A DNA stretch of 58,172 nucleotides from Xanthomonas pisi DSM 18956 (lineage in GTDB: Bacteria; Pseudomonadota; Gammaproteobacteria; Xanthomonadales; Xanthomonadaceae), in NCBI RefSeq assembly GCF_001010415.1, contig NZ_JPLE01000037.1:1-58172 (forward strand), in the 5' to 3' direction. Positions 30,148-37,725 of this stretch are shown here, in pieces; the first letter of the stretch is position 1, and every line of letters starts with the position of its first letter. The notes under the pieces are model-generated. The model worked only from the letters and a program-made list of their open reading frames with translations, did not search any database and had not been told where the DNA came from. The position numbers and the translations under genes are program-made.

Positions 30148-32310
30148 ATGGCCACTCGCAAGTTCACTCAGCGCTCGCGCATCCGCGAAGGCCGTCCCAA
30201 TCCCCTCGGCGCCACCTGGGATGGTCTGGGCGTCAATTTTGCGCTGTATTCGCGCAACGCCACGCGCGTGGAGTTGTGCCTGTTCGACGAGCGCGGCCGC
30301 GAGCAGGAACGCCTTGCGCTGCCCGAGTACACCGACGAGGTCTGGCACGGCTATCTGCCCGATGCACGCCCGGGCCAGCTGTACGGCTACCGCGTGCATG
30401 GTCCATACGCTCCCGAGGCCGGGCATCGCTTCAACCACAACAAATTGCTGCTGGACCCGTATGCCAAGCAGATCGTCGGCGAACTCAAATGGGCGCCGCA
30501 CCTGTTCGGCTACACCATCGGTCATCGCGACAAGGACCTGAGCTTCGATCGCCGCGACAGTGCCGCGTTCATGCCCAAGTCCGCGGTGATCGACCCGGCC
30601 TTTACCTGGGGCCAGGACCGCCCGCCGCAGACGCCCTGGAACCGCACGGTGATCTACGAAGCGCACGTGCGCGGGCTGAGCATGCTGCACCCGGCGGTGC
30701 CGCCGGAAGAACGCGGCACCTTCTCCGCATTGAAGACCGACGAACTGATCGACCATATCAGCTCGCTCGGCGTCACTGCGGTGGAACTGCTGCCTGTCCA
30801 CGCATTCGTCGACGACCAATACCTGCTGGAAAAAGGCCTGCGCAATTACTGGGGCTACAACACGCTCGGGTTCTTTGCGCCGCAGGGCCGCTACATGTCC
30901 ACGCGCACCGTGGCCGAGTTCAAGCAGATGGTGGCGCGGCTGCATCACGCCGGCCTGGAAGTCTTGCTGGACGTGGTCTACAACCACACCGCCGAAGGCA
31001 ACGAGCTCGGCCCCACGCTGTCGTTCAAGGGCATCGACAACGCCAGCTACTACCGCCTGGCCGACGACCGCCGCTTCTATATCAACGACACCGGCACCGG
31101 CAACACCTTCGACCTGACCAACGTCGGCGCGCTGCGCATGGTGATGGATTCGCTGCGCTATTGGGTGCAGGAAATGCATGTGGACGGCTTCCGCTTCGAT
31201 CTGGCCAGCATCCTCGGCCGCGAGCGCTATGGCTTCGATCCATCGGGCAGCTTTCTGGATGCAGTGCGGCAGGACCCGGTACTGAGTCAGACCAAGTTGA
31301 TCGCCGAGCCATGGGACATCGGTCCCGGTGGTTACCAGGTCGGCAATTTCCCGCCCGGTTGGGTGGAGTGGAACGACAAGTTCCGCGACAACGTGCGCGC
31401 GTTCTGGCGTGGCGATGGCGGCCAGCTGGCCGAGCTGGCCACGCGCCTGACCGGCTCGGCCGACCTGTTCAACCATAGCGGCCGGCGCCCCACGGCCTCG
31501 GTCAACTTCGTCACCGCGCACGATGGCTTCACCCTGCGCGATCTGGTCAGCTACGAGGGCAAGCACAACCTCGCCAACGGCGAAGAGGGCAGGGACGGCA
31601 GCGACCACAACATCTCGGCCAATTACGGCGTCGAAGGCGACACCAACGACCCGGCGATCAAGCAGCTGCGTCGTCAGCAGATGCGCAACCTGCTGGCCAC
31701 GTTGTTGCTGTCGCAAGGCACGCCGATGCTGCTGGCCGGCGACGAGTTCGGCCACAGCCAGAACGGCAACAACAATGCGTATTGCCAGGACAACGAGCTG
31801 ACCTGGATCGACTGGACCGCCGCCACCAAGGCAGCGGCGGCCGACCAGGCCGCGTTCGTGCGTCGTTTGATCCGCATCCGTCAGCGGTATCCGCTGCTGC
31901 ATCGCGCGCGTTTTTTCGACGGCAAGTTCGACGAAGCACTGGGCCTGAAGGATCTCACCTGGCTGGCGCCCAACGGCACCGAGATGGACGAGGCCGGCTG
32001 GCACGACCCCGAAGCGCGCGCATTGATGCTGCGCCTGGATGGGCGCTCGCCGACCACCGGCCTGCGCGAGATCGCCGCCAACGTCACCTTGCTGATGCTG
32101 ATCAATGCGGCATCCACCACGGTGTCGTTCACGCTGCCGGCCATGCACGACGAACACTGGCGCGTGCTGGTCGATACCGCACGGCATGGCGGCCGCGTGG
32201 TGGCCGGCGGCAGCGAATGGAAGGCGCCGGCGCATTCGCTGACCTTGCTCGCGGTGGAGCGCGACCGCATCGCCAGCAGTGCGCGCATCGTCTCCGAGGG
32301 CGCACGCTGA
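30148..32310 (+). CDS. glgX: Glycogen debranching enzyme GlgX
   Basis: A 720-aa GH13_11 (isoamylase-type) enzyme that cuts alpha-1,6 branches of phosphorylase-limited glycogen. The N-terminal CBM48 domain starts with PNPLGATWDGLGVNFALYS. Catalytic residues by motif are Asp351 (DGFRFDLASIL), Glu387 (LIAEPWDIG) and Asp459 (TAHDGFTL). The GNNNAYCQDNE segment after MLLAGDEFGHSQ is typical of GlgX. Length is slightly above E. coli GlgX (657 aa). It closes the plus-strand glg/tre series, and the NAD(P)-binding gene starts 16 nt later, probably on the same transcript. Confidence 0.96.
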   Translation: MATRKFTQRSRIREGRPNPLGATWDGLGVNFALYSRNATRVELCLFDERGREQERLALPEYTDEVWHGYLPDARPGQLYGYRVHGPYAPEAGHRFNHNKLLLDPYAKQIVGELKWAPHLFGYTIGHRDKDLSFDRRDSAAFMPKSAVIDPAFTWGQDRPPQTPWNRTVIYEAHVRGLSMLHPAVPPEERGTFSALKTDELIDHISSLGVTAVELLPVHAFVDDQYLLEKGLRNYWGYNTLGFFAPQGRYMSTRTVAEFKQMVARLHHAGLEVLLDVVYNHTAEGNELGPTLSFKGIDNASYYRLADDRRFYINDTGTGNTFDLTNVGALRMVMDSLRYWVQEMHVDGFRFDLASILGRERYGFDPSGSFLDAVRQDPVLSQTKLIAEPWDIGPGGYQVGNFPPGWVEWNDKFRDNVRAFWRGDGGQLAELATRLTGSADLFNHSGRRPTASVNFVTAHDGFTLRDLVSYEGKHNLANGEEGRDGSDHNISANYGVEGDTNDPAIKQLRRQQMRNLLATLLLSQGTPMLLAGDEFGHSQNGNNNAYCQDNELTWIDWTAATKAAAADQAAFVRRLIRIRQRYPLLHRARFFDGKFDEALGLKDLTWLAPNGTEMDEAGWHDPEARALMLRLDGRSPTTGLREIAANVTLLMLINAASTTVSFTLPAMHDEHWRVLVDTARHGGRVVAGGSEWKAPAHSLTLLAVERDRIASSARIVSEGAR

Positions 32311-32326
32311 TGGCAGGAGCGCACTG

Positions 32327-32959
32327 ATGGATGTGTTGTTGGCAGGGGCGACCGGTCTGGTCGGTAAACAGGTCTTGCAGCAGCTGCTCGCCGATGCGCG
32401 CTGCACGGGCGTGGTGGCGTTGACGCGTCGCCCGCTGACGCAGATCCATCCCAAACTACGTAACCAGGTGATCGATTTCGAGCGCCTGGAGCACTGGACC
32501 GCACCGCGCATGGAAGCGGCCATCTGCGCGCTGGGCAGCACCATGAAGCAGGCCGGCTCGCGCGAGGCGTTCTACCGCATCGACCACGATTACCCCCTGG
32601 CACTGGCGCGCGCTGCGTGCGCGCAAGGCACCTCGGTATTCGTACTGAATTCGGCGGCCGGCGCCGATGCGCACTCGCGGATCTTCTACAACCGCGTCAA
32701 GGGCGAGCTGGAACGCGATCTGCGCACCATCGGCTTTCCCTCGCTGACCTTCGTGCGGCCCGGGCTGATCGGCGGCGAGCGCGAAGAACGACGCACAGGC
32801 GAGCATATCGGCAGCCTGGTGCTCGGCGCGCTTGGCCCGCTGCTGCCACGCCGCTATCGCATCAATCCGGCCGAACGCATCGCTGCCGCCATGGTGAGCG
32901 CCGCGCTGGCACCGGCGCGTGGGGAGCATGGCGTCGAGGCGGCGGAGTTGGTGGGTTAG
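32327..32959 (+). CDS. NAD(P)-binding Rossmann protein (HTATIP2/NmrA-like)
   Basis: A 210-aa atypical short-chain dehydrogenase. The nucleotide-binding motif GATGLVGKQVL is at residues 7-17; the segment LNSAAGADAHSRIFYNRVKGELE contains the SDR-type Tyr and Lys (YNRVK), and FVRPGLIGGERE follows. The pattern matches the small HTATIP2/TIP30-like oxidoreductases found across proteobacteria, whose substrates are mostly unknown. The ATG at 32327 is 16 nt after glgX; an upstream in-frame extension to 32279 lies inside glgX and is not supported. It converges on the SDR gene at 33120, with a palindromic element in between. Confidence 0.82.
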   Translation: MDVLLAGATGLVGKQVLQQLLADARCTGVVALTRRPLTQIHPKLRNQVIDFERLEHWTAPRMEAAICALGSTMKQAGSREAFYRIDHDYPLALARAACAQGTSVFVLNSAAGADAHSRIFYNRVKGELERDLRTIGFPSLTFVRPGLIGGEREERRTGEHIGSLVLGALGPLLPRRYRINPAERIAAAMVSAALAPARGEHGVEAAELVG

Positions 32960-33011
32960 CGCGGCGTCGTTGCGAGGCAGTTGGACAGAGAGCTGGTTGT
33001 CCGCTGTTTGA

Positions 33012-33078
33012 TAGGAGCGCGCTGGCGGGCGACGAGGCGTCACCGCTAAAACCTCATCGCGCGCAGGCACAGCTCCTA
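33012..33078. repeat. Palindromic intergenic repeat with TAGGAGC ends
   Basis: TAGGAGC (33012-33018) and GCTCCTA (33072-33078) form perfect ends; inside, GCGACGAGG (33029-33037) pairs with CCTCATCGC (33052-33060) with one G-T wobble. The unit sits between two converging genes, where it could serve as a bidirectional terminator. Similar TAGGAGC-ended units are, from memory, common in xanthomonad intergenic regions. Confidence 0.65.
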
Positions 33079-33119
33079 AGGTGTATGGCCAGCGGCATCT
33101 TCGCCGGCGCCGCCCCGGA

Positions 33120-33878
33120 CTACACCCCCAGCGATTGCCCGCCATCCACCGCCAGCACCTGCCCGGTGATCCAGCGCGCTTGCGGCGATGCCAGAAACAA
33201 CGCGGTATCGGCAATGTAGTGCACCTGCCCGAAACCGCCGAATGGGATGCTGTCGCGAATGCGTGCATACAGTTCCGGCTCTTCGTCGCGGCGACGTGCC
33301 CATAAGCCTTCGGGGAATTCGATCGAACCCGGCGCGATCGCATTGACGCGGATGCGCTCGCGCGCCAGTTCGGCGGCCAGCGTGGTGGTGTAGTAATTCA
33401 GTGCCGCCTTGGCGGTGGAATAGGCGATGGCGCGCGGTGTGGGGCGCTGGGCGTTGATCGAACTGATGTTGAGGATCGCCGCTGCATCGCTGCTGCGCAG
33501 ATACGGCAGCGCGGCGCGGTTGCAGCGCACCGCCGCCATCAGGTCGACATCCAGCCCTGCCTGCCAGCTGGCGTCGTCGTTGCCGTGCCCGTAGCCGGAT
33601 GCGTTGTTGATCACCACGTCCAGGCCACCCAGCGCCTGCGCTGCTTCCTGCACGTACGTTTCGATCTGTACAGCATCGGCAAGATCGCAGGGCAGGGTAT
33701 GCACCGGCGCGCCGTGGGCGGCCAAGGTTTGAGCCGCGTGGGCCAGGCCATCGGCGTTGCGCGCGCAGATCGACACCCGGGCGCCGCTGCGCACGAACGC
33801 CTTGGCGATCGCCAGGCCGATGCCGCGGCTACCACCGGCGATCAGCACGCGTTGCGCGTGGTGTGCAGAAACAGACAT
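33120..33878 (-). CDS. Short-chain dehydrogenase/reductase, FabG-like
   Basis: A 252-aa classical SDR. Motifs are complete: cofactor loop AGGSRGIG (residues 14-21), NNAS at about 90, catalytic Ser in ISSINAQ, YSTAK carrying the Tyr and Lys, and the C-terminal ITGQVLAVDGGQSLGV. The overall pattern is that of 3-oxoacyl-ACP reductases, but the substrate cannot be read from the sequence. It stands alone on the minus strand, converging on the Rossmann gene downstream of glgX. The ATG at 33878 is the first and gives a normal N-terminus. Confidence 0.88.
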   Translation of the reverse strand: MSVSAHHAQRVLIAGGSRGIGLAIAKAFVRSGARVSICARNADGLAHAAQTLAAHGAPVHTLPCDLADAVQIETYVQEAAQALGGLDVVINNASGYGHGNDDASWQAGLDVDLMAAVRCNRAALPYLRSSDAAAILNISSINAQRPTPRAIAYSTAKAALNYYTTTLAAELARERIRVNAIAPGSIEFPEGLWARRRDEEPELYARIRDSIPFGGFGQVHYIADTALFLASPQARWITGQVLAVDGGQSLGV

Positions 33879-34525
33879 GGCGTTCCTCGGTTGGTAAAAC
33901 CCCGATTATCGAGCAGCTGGGCAGCGACGTGGTCGACGCGTGGGCGTGTCATTGGGAGATCCGGACACGCGAGGCTCCGGTGGGTCAGGCGTTGCAGCAG
34001 GCTGCAAGGCGCTGTCCACGTCGTTGGAGAGTAATGCGCCCGATACCACCAGGGGCTTTGCTTCTTGCTGACCCAGGCACCCAACAAGAATGGCGCCGGT
34101 GCGTATCAGTGCCAGCACAAGATCGAGATCACTCCAAGACTCTCCCGGCACCGGCACCGGCACCGGCACCGGCACCGGCAGCACCAGCACCAGCACCAGC
34201 ACCAGCACCAGCACCAGCAACTACACCCGACACCCTTCAGTGCAGCTGCACCGTCAAGAACGCAGACCGCAGCCTGGCCGGCCACTGCGCGCGCACTGCG
34301 CAGCGCAGGCCAAACCCATCGTCTGCACCCCGCATCGGCAGCGCCGATTGCAGTGGCGGCCGCTGTCATCTCATTGCCATCTGCAACACGCGTGGCCTGC
34401 GCCACAAGCCTCATCACTGCTGGCGATGAGCTCATGCCTTTCCGGTCGCTCACCGCTAACAATTTGTTTACACAACCACGCCGCACTGCGGGCACAACGT
34501 GCGGGTCATTCAGTGGGAGTTGCAC
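33879..34525. other. Long non-coding region with hexanucleotide repeats upstream of the FAD-binding protein gene
   Basis: About 650 bases between divergent genes. It holds the double hexamer tandem-repeat tract at 34145-34216. Several frames are open through it, but they differ in every frame and give repeat-driven peptides such as alternating Leu-Val. Close to the downstream gene there is an AT-richer stretch (ACAATTTGTTTACACAA, about 34457-34473) that could hold its promoter. Confidence 0.5.
34145..34216. repeat. Double hexanucleotide tandem repeat (CCGGCA)6-(GCACCA)6
   Basis: Six perfect copies of CCGGCA (34145-34180) run directly into six perfect copies of GCACCA (34181-34216). The two units differ by one base when put in register, so one probably arose from the other. 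The tract is intergenic, about 310 nt upstream of the FAD-binding protein gene. Copy number probably varies between strains. Confidence 0.9.
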
Positions 34526-35935
34526 ATGGAAACCCATATCACCGTCATCGGCGCCGGCTTCTGCGGCACCGCGCTGGTCCGTGCACTGGCGCAGACGGCC
34601 GACGCGCAGGTGCGCATCACCCTGGTCGGCGTTGCCGACACTTTTGGCAGCGGCATCGCCTATGGCGCGGCGCGGCCGGAACATCTGCTCAACGTGCGTG
34701 CAAAGGATCTGGGCATCGACGCGCAGGCGCCCGGCGCCTTTGCCGACACCCTGCATCTGGGCGATAGCGGGCGGCTGGAATTCCTGCCGCGCCTTGCCTA
34801 TGGCGACTATCTGCGCAGCGAGCTGGATGCGGCCGTCAGCGGCGCGCAGGCATCGGTGATGCGGTTGTCGCAGGAGGCGGTGGCGGTGGAGCGCGCGCGC
34901 AGCGGTTTTCGTGTGTTTCTTGCAAACGGCGACGCCTTCCATAGCGATCGCGTGGTGCTGGCGGTCGGTGCACTGCAGCCGCAGGCGCTGGCGGGTATCG
35001 GCCCGCGTCTGAGCGTGCATGCGCGGTACATCGGCTGGCCGTGGCAGGGCGATGCACTGGCGCGCTTGTCGCCGGACGACGATGTGCTGATCGTCGGCAC
35101 CGGGCTGACCATGGTGGATGTGGCGTTGACCTTGCACGCACGCGGGCACCGCGGCCGCATGCTGGCGATTTCGCGCCGTGGCTTGGCCCCGCAGGCGCAT
35201 CTGCGTCAGCCCGGCGCGCCGCTGGAATTGCCGCCGCATCTGCAGCGTGCGCTCAAGGATGCGGATCTGCGCGGGCTGCTGCGCGGTGTACGTCAGCTCA
35301 GCGCGGTGGTGGACGATTGGCGTCGCGTGGTGGACGCACTGCGCCCGCACCTGCAGCCGCTGTGGCAGCGGCTGGAGTTGCCGCAGCGTGCGCGTTTCCT
35401 GCGCCATCTGCGCCCGTATTGGGAAGTGGCGCGGCATCGGGTTGCGCCGGGCGCGGCGGAACAACTGGCGCACTTACAGCAATCAGGGCAACTGCAGATC
35501 GTCGCGGCGCGGCTGCTGCGTGCGCGCTGGGTACCCGATGGCGTGGAAGCGGTGATCCGTCCGCGTGCCGCTGCCGATGCGCAGACGCACCGCTTCGATG
35601 CGGTGATCCGCGCGACCGGTCTGGATACCGACATCGACCGCACCAGCGACCCGCTGATTGCCGGTATGCGCGAGGCCGGCCTGTTGCGCGCCGATCCGCT
35701 GGGCCTGGGGGTGGATACCGATGCGCAACTGCGCGTGCGCGATGGCGCGGGGCAGATCGTGCAGGGGCTGTACTGCGTGGGGCCGCTGCTGCGCGGGCGG
35801 TATTGGGAAATCACCGCGGTTCCCGAATTGCGCGTGGCCACCCGCGCATTGGCCGAGCGTTTGCTGCTGGGGGCAACGCCGGCGTTACAGCCGGAGCGGG
35901 AGGCGGTGTCGCGCGAGGTCAATGCGCGTTTGTAG
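34526..35935 (+). CDS. FAD/NAD(P)-binding oxidoreductase-like protein
   Basis: A 469-aa protein with two dinucleotide-binding folds. ITVIGAGFCGTALVRAL at the N-terminus is the FAD-binding motif; VLIVGTGLTMVDVAL near residue 190 is the second one, for NAD(P). The motif DTFGSGIAYGAARPEHLLNVRA near residue 45 is characteristic of the FAD-NAD(P)-binding family (Pfam NAD_binding_9 type) and appears here split as FGSGIAYG and HLLNVRA. No neighbouring gene suggests a substrate, so only a general flavin-dependent role can be given. The frame opens at a GTG at 34499; the ATG at 34526 starts right before the Rossmann strand and is preferred. Confidence 0.85.
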   Translation: METHITVIGAGFCGTALVRALAQTADAQVRITLVGVADTFGSGIAYGAARPEHLLNVRAKDLGIDAQAPGAFADTLHLGDSGRLEFLPRLAYGDYLRSELDAAVSGAQASVMRLSQEAVAVERARSGFRVFLANGDAFHSDRVVLAVGALQPQALAGIGPRLSVHARYIGWPWQGDALARLSPDDDVLIVGTGLTMVDVALTLHARGHRGRMLAISRRGLAPQAHLRQPGAPLELPPHLQRALKDADLRGLLRGVRQLSAVVDDWRRVVDALRPHLQPLWQRLELPQRARFLRHLRPYWEVARHRVAPGAAEQLAHLQQSGQLQIVAARLLRARWVPDGVEAVIRPRAAADAQTHRFDAVIRATGLDTDIDRTSDPLIAGMREAGLLRADPLGLGVDTDAQLRVRDGAGQIVQGLYCVGPLLRGRYWEITAVPELRVATRALAERLLLGATPALQPEREAVSREVNARL

Positions 35936-36478
35936 ATGGGGGTATTCGATGCGCTGTGTGCATGCGGTGCTTGGTGGGTTCTGCCTAGGACCGAGGTGAT
36001 GTGCGCAGCGCGTGTACTTGCGGCGTTCGGGTCGAGCGCATTGCGTTGCCTTGCTGCGTGTTTTCACCCGAACGCTTGCGACGCATCCCGGTCCGCGCTT
36101 GCGGCGCGGTCGCTCCATTGCACACGCCGCAAGTGCGGGGCAGCGGTGCCCTGGCGCCACAGCGGGAGAGGGGCTTTCTCCTGTTGCGAGCGTTTGTCTG
36201 CGCGAATCCGGGTGCGGGCGTGTTGCGCGGCGCTGTGCGAGCGCTGCGGTACTTCTTCGATCGCGACGTCACGCACGTTCTGTCGCACTTCTAACGATCT
36301 CTGCGCGCGCAGGCATAGCCCAAAACGGCGCGCATGCGCACCGCTGCGCCACACAGCGCAAACATGCAGCGTGATGCGTAGCGCAGTGCGCGCATGTGGA
36401 CAGGAGTGGGTCATGTTGTGCGCCCTGGGCTCTCTACAGTCCAGGTCGCTACATCCCCTTGCCTGCCTGGAGTTCGCC
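35936..36478. other. Non-coding region upstream of the virK pair
   Basis: About 540 bases without a convincing gene. It contains a spaced inverted repeat at 36023-36075 and a Cys/Ala/Arg-rich set of shadow frames. I looked for a plant-inducible-promoter box (TTCGC-N15-TTCGC) ahead of virK and did not find a perfect one. Confidence 0.45.
36023..36075. repeat. Spaced 10-bp inverted repeat
   Basis: GCGTTCGGGT (36023-36032) and ACCCGAACGC (36066-36075) are perfectly complementary with a 33-nt spacer. It lies 90 nt after the FAD-binding protein gene and about 400 nt before virK. It could be a decayed palindromic repeat or part of a terminator. Confidence 0.6.
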
Positions 36479-36910
36479 ATGCCTCGTCTTGCTCCCATTG
36501 CCTTCGCCGCTGCGCTATGTGCGTCCGCGCTACCTGCCGTCGCCAGCGAAACGCTCGAGACGCGTGCCGATGTCCTTGCCGCGCTGGATGCCGGTTACGA
36601 CGTCAGCCTGTCCACCGATCTCAGTCGTTGCACACCCGAAGAAGGCACGCCGGTCAGTCGGACCCGCGGCGGCCGCCATATCGATGCCTACCGCATCACC
36701 GAAGACGGCACCGCCGCATTTTCGGGCTCGCATTTCACCGTGGCCAACGACGGCAAGCCGATCCAGCAATTCATGCGGTATCAGCTGCGCCCGGATGGCA
36801 GCGTGCGGTTTACCACCTACATGTACGACCTGCCAACGCTGCAGCAGCGCGGGCCGATACTGGCGTATCAGTGCACCATCAATCAGGGCATCCATTTCCA
36901 CGCCGATTGA
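36479..36910 (+). CDS. virK: VirK-family secreted protein (copy 1)
   Basis: A 143-aa protein with a Sec signal peptide (MPRLAPIAFAAALCASALPAVASE, cleavage likely after AVA). The mature part of about 120 residues has the VirK-family pattern: DVLAALDAGYDVSLSTDLSRC, TRGGRHIDAYRI, FTTYMYDLPTLQQ and a terminal YQC segment. Two conserved cysteines (in SRCTPE and AYQC) could form a disulfide in the periplasm or outside. VirK homologues are linked to plant interaction and, in Xanthomonas, to type II secretion; the molecular activity is unknown. The paralogue follows 225 nt downstream on the same strand. Confidence 0.85.
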   Translation: MPRLAPIAFAAALCASALPAVASETLETRADVLAALDAGYDVSLSTDLSRCTPEEGTPVSRTRGGRHIDAYRITEDGTAAFSGSHFTVANDGKPIQQFMRYQLRPDGSVRFTTYMYDLPTLQQRGPILAYQCTINQGIHFHAD

Positions 36911-37135
36911 GAGCGACTGACAAAACGATTGGGTAATCCCCGCTGACCCCCGCGATGTGCCGCCGGGCCAGCGGGGACGCCGTACACCGCCACGGCCATG
37001 CACCTGCCTCTGTGCACTGCGGCGATGCCAGTCAAGCGTGTTTTGCAGTGCATCTGTCGAACCCACAGCCAATCGATCATCCAGCGCGCACGCGTCTGCC
37101 AGGTCAGGCGTGCGCACTTCACCAGGAAAGCTCTC

Positions 37136-37570
37136 ATGTTGACGCATCGTCTTGCATTGGTTGCTGTCGCCGTCTGCGCGACGATTTCACCGGCACTCGC
37201 CAAACAACGCATCTCTTCGTCGGCCCATCTGATCGCCGCGCTGGAATCCGGCCATGACGTTGCGGTATCGGTGGACCTGTCGCGTTGCACGCCGGAGGCC
37301 GGTACCACGCCCAGTCGCAGCCGCGGCGGTGTGCGGATCGGTGCCTACCGCCTGACCGAAGATGGAACGCTGTCGTTTTCCGATACGCAGTTCATCGCCG
37401 CCAGCAGCGATGGCCGGCCGTTTCAGCAATTTCAGCGCTACCAGGTGGGGCCGGACAATCGGGTGCGGCTGACCACCTACATGTACGATGTGCCGAGCCT
37501 GCAGCAGCGCGGTCCACTGCTGGCGTATCAGTGCACGCTCGACCAGGGCATCGGTTTCCACGCCGATTGA
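37136..37570 (+). CDS. VirK-family secreted protein (copy 2)
   Basis: A 144-aa paralogue of the preceding gene, with its own signal peptide (LALVAVAVCATISPALA, cleavage likely before KQRISS). The mature regions align end to end: DLSRCTPE, GAYRLTEDGT, TTYMYDVPSLQQRGP and LLAYQCTLDQG match the first copy closely, whereas the signal peptides differ. Both conserved cysteines are kept. AGGAAAGCTCTC precedes the ATG at 37136. A hairpin lies 16 nt after the stop. The pair looks like a tandem duplication that has diverged; whether both are expressed cannot be told. Confidence 0.85.
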   Translation: MLTHRLALVAVAVCATISPALAKQRISSSAHLIAALESGHDVAVSVDLSRCTPEAGTTPSRSRGGVRIGAYRLTEDGTLSFSDTQFIAASSDGRPFQQFQRYQVGPDNRVRLTTYMYDVPSLQQRGPLLAYQCTLDQGIGFHAD

Positions 37571-37586
37571 GTGCGTTGCTTGCAGG

Positions 37587-37617
37587 GCACGATGCCACGC
37601 CGAGAGTGGCATCGTGC
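37587..37617. terminator. Hairpin between virK copy 2 and the efflux lipoprotein gene
   Basis: GCACGATGCCAC (37587-37598) and its complement (37606-37617) make a perfect 12-bp stem with a 7-nt loop. It is 16 nt after the virK stop and between converging genes, fitting a terminator, although no T run follows on either strand. Confidence 0.65.
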
Positions 37618-37725
37618 GGATCCTCGCATGGCATCGGATGCCGAACGCAACGCCGGCGCGCTGCCAAAACCTTCGCGAGACGCGCTGCGCTCGAAGGCCG
37701 GCGCGTCAGTGCTGGTCGCCCGCGG

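Noticed and set aside
30142..32544. Open frame of about 800 codons antisense to glgX
   Set aside because: Shadow of GlgX; no family resemblance.
33906..34220. Small minus-strand frame encoding an alternating Leu-Val / Pro-Val peptide
   Set aside because: It is only the translation of the hexamer tandem repeats; no family, and unsupported start.
36301..36478. Plant-inducible-promoter box before virK
   Set aside because: No TTCGC-N15-TTCGC arrangement is present; only isolated TTCGC-like pentamers.
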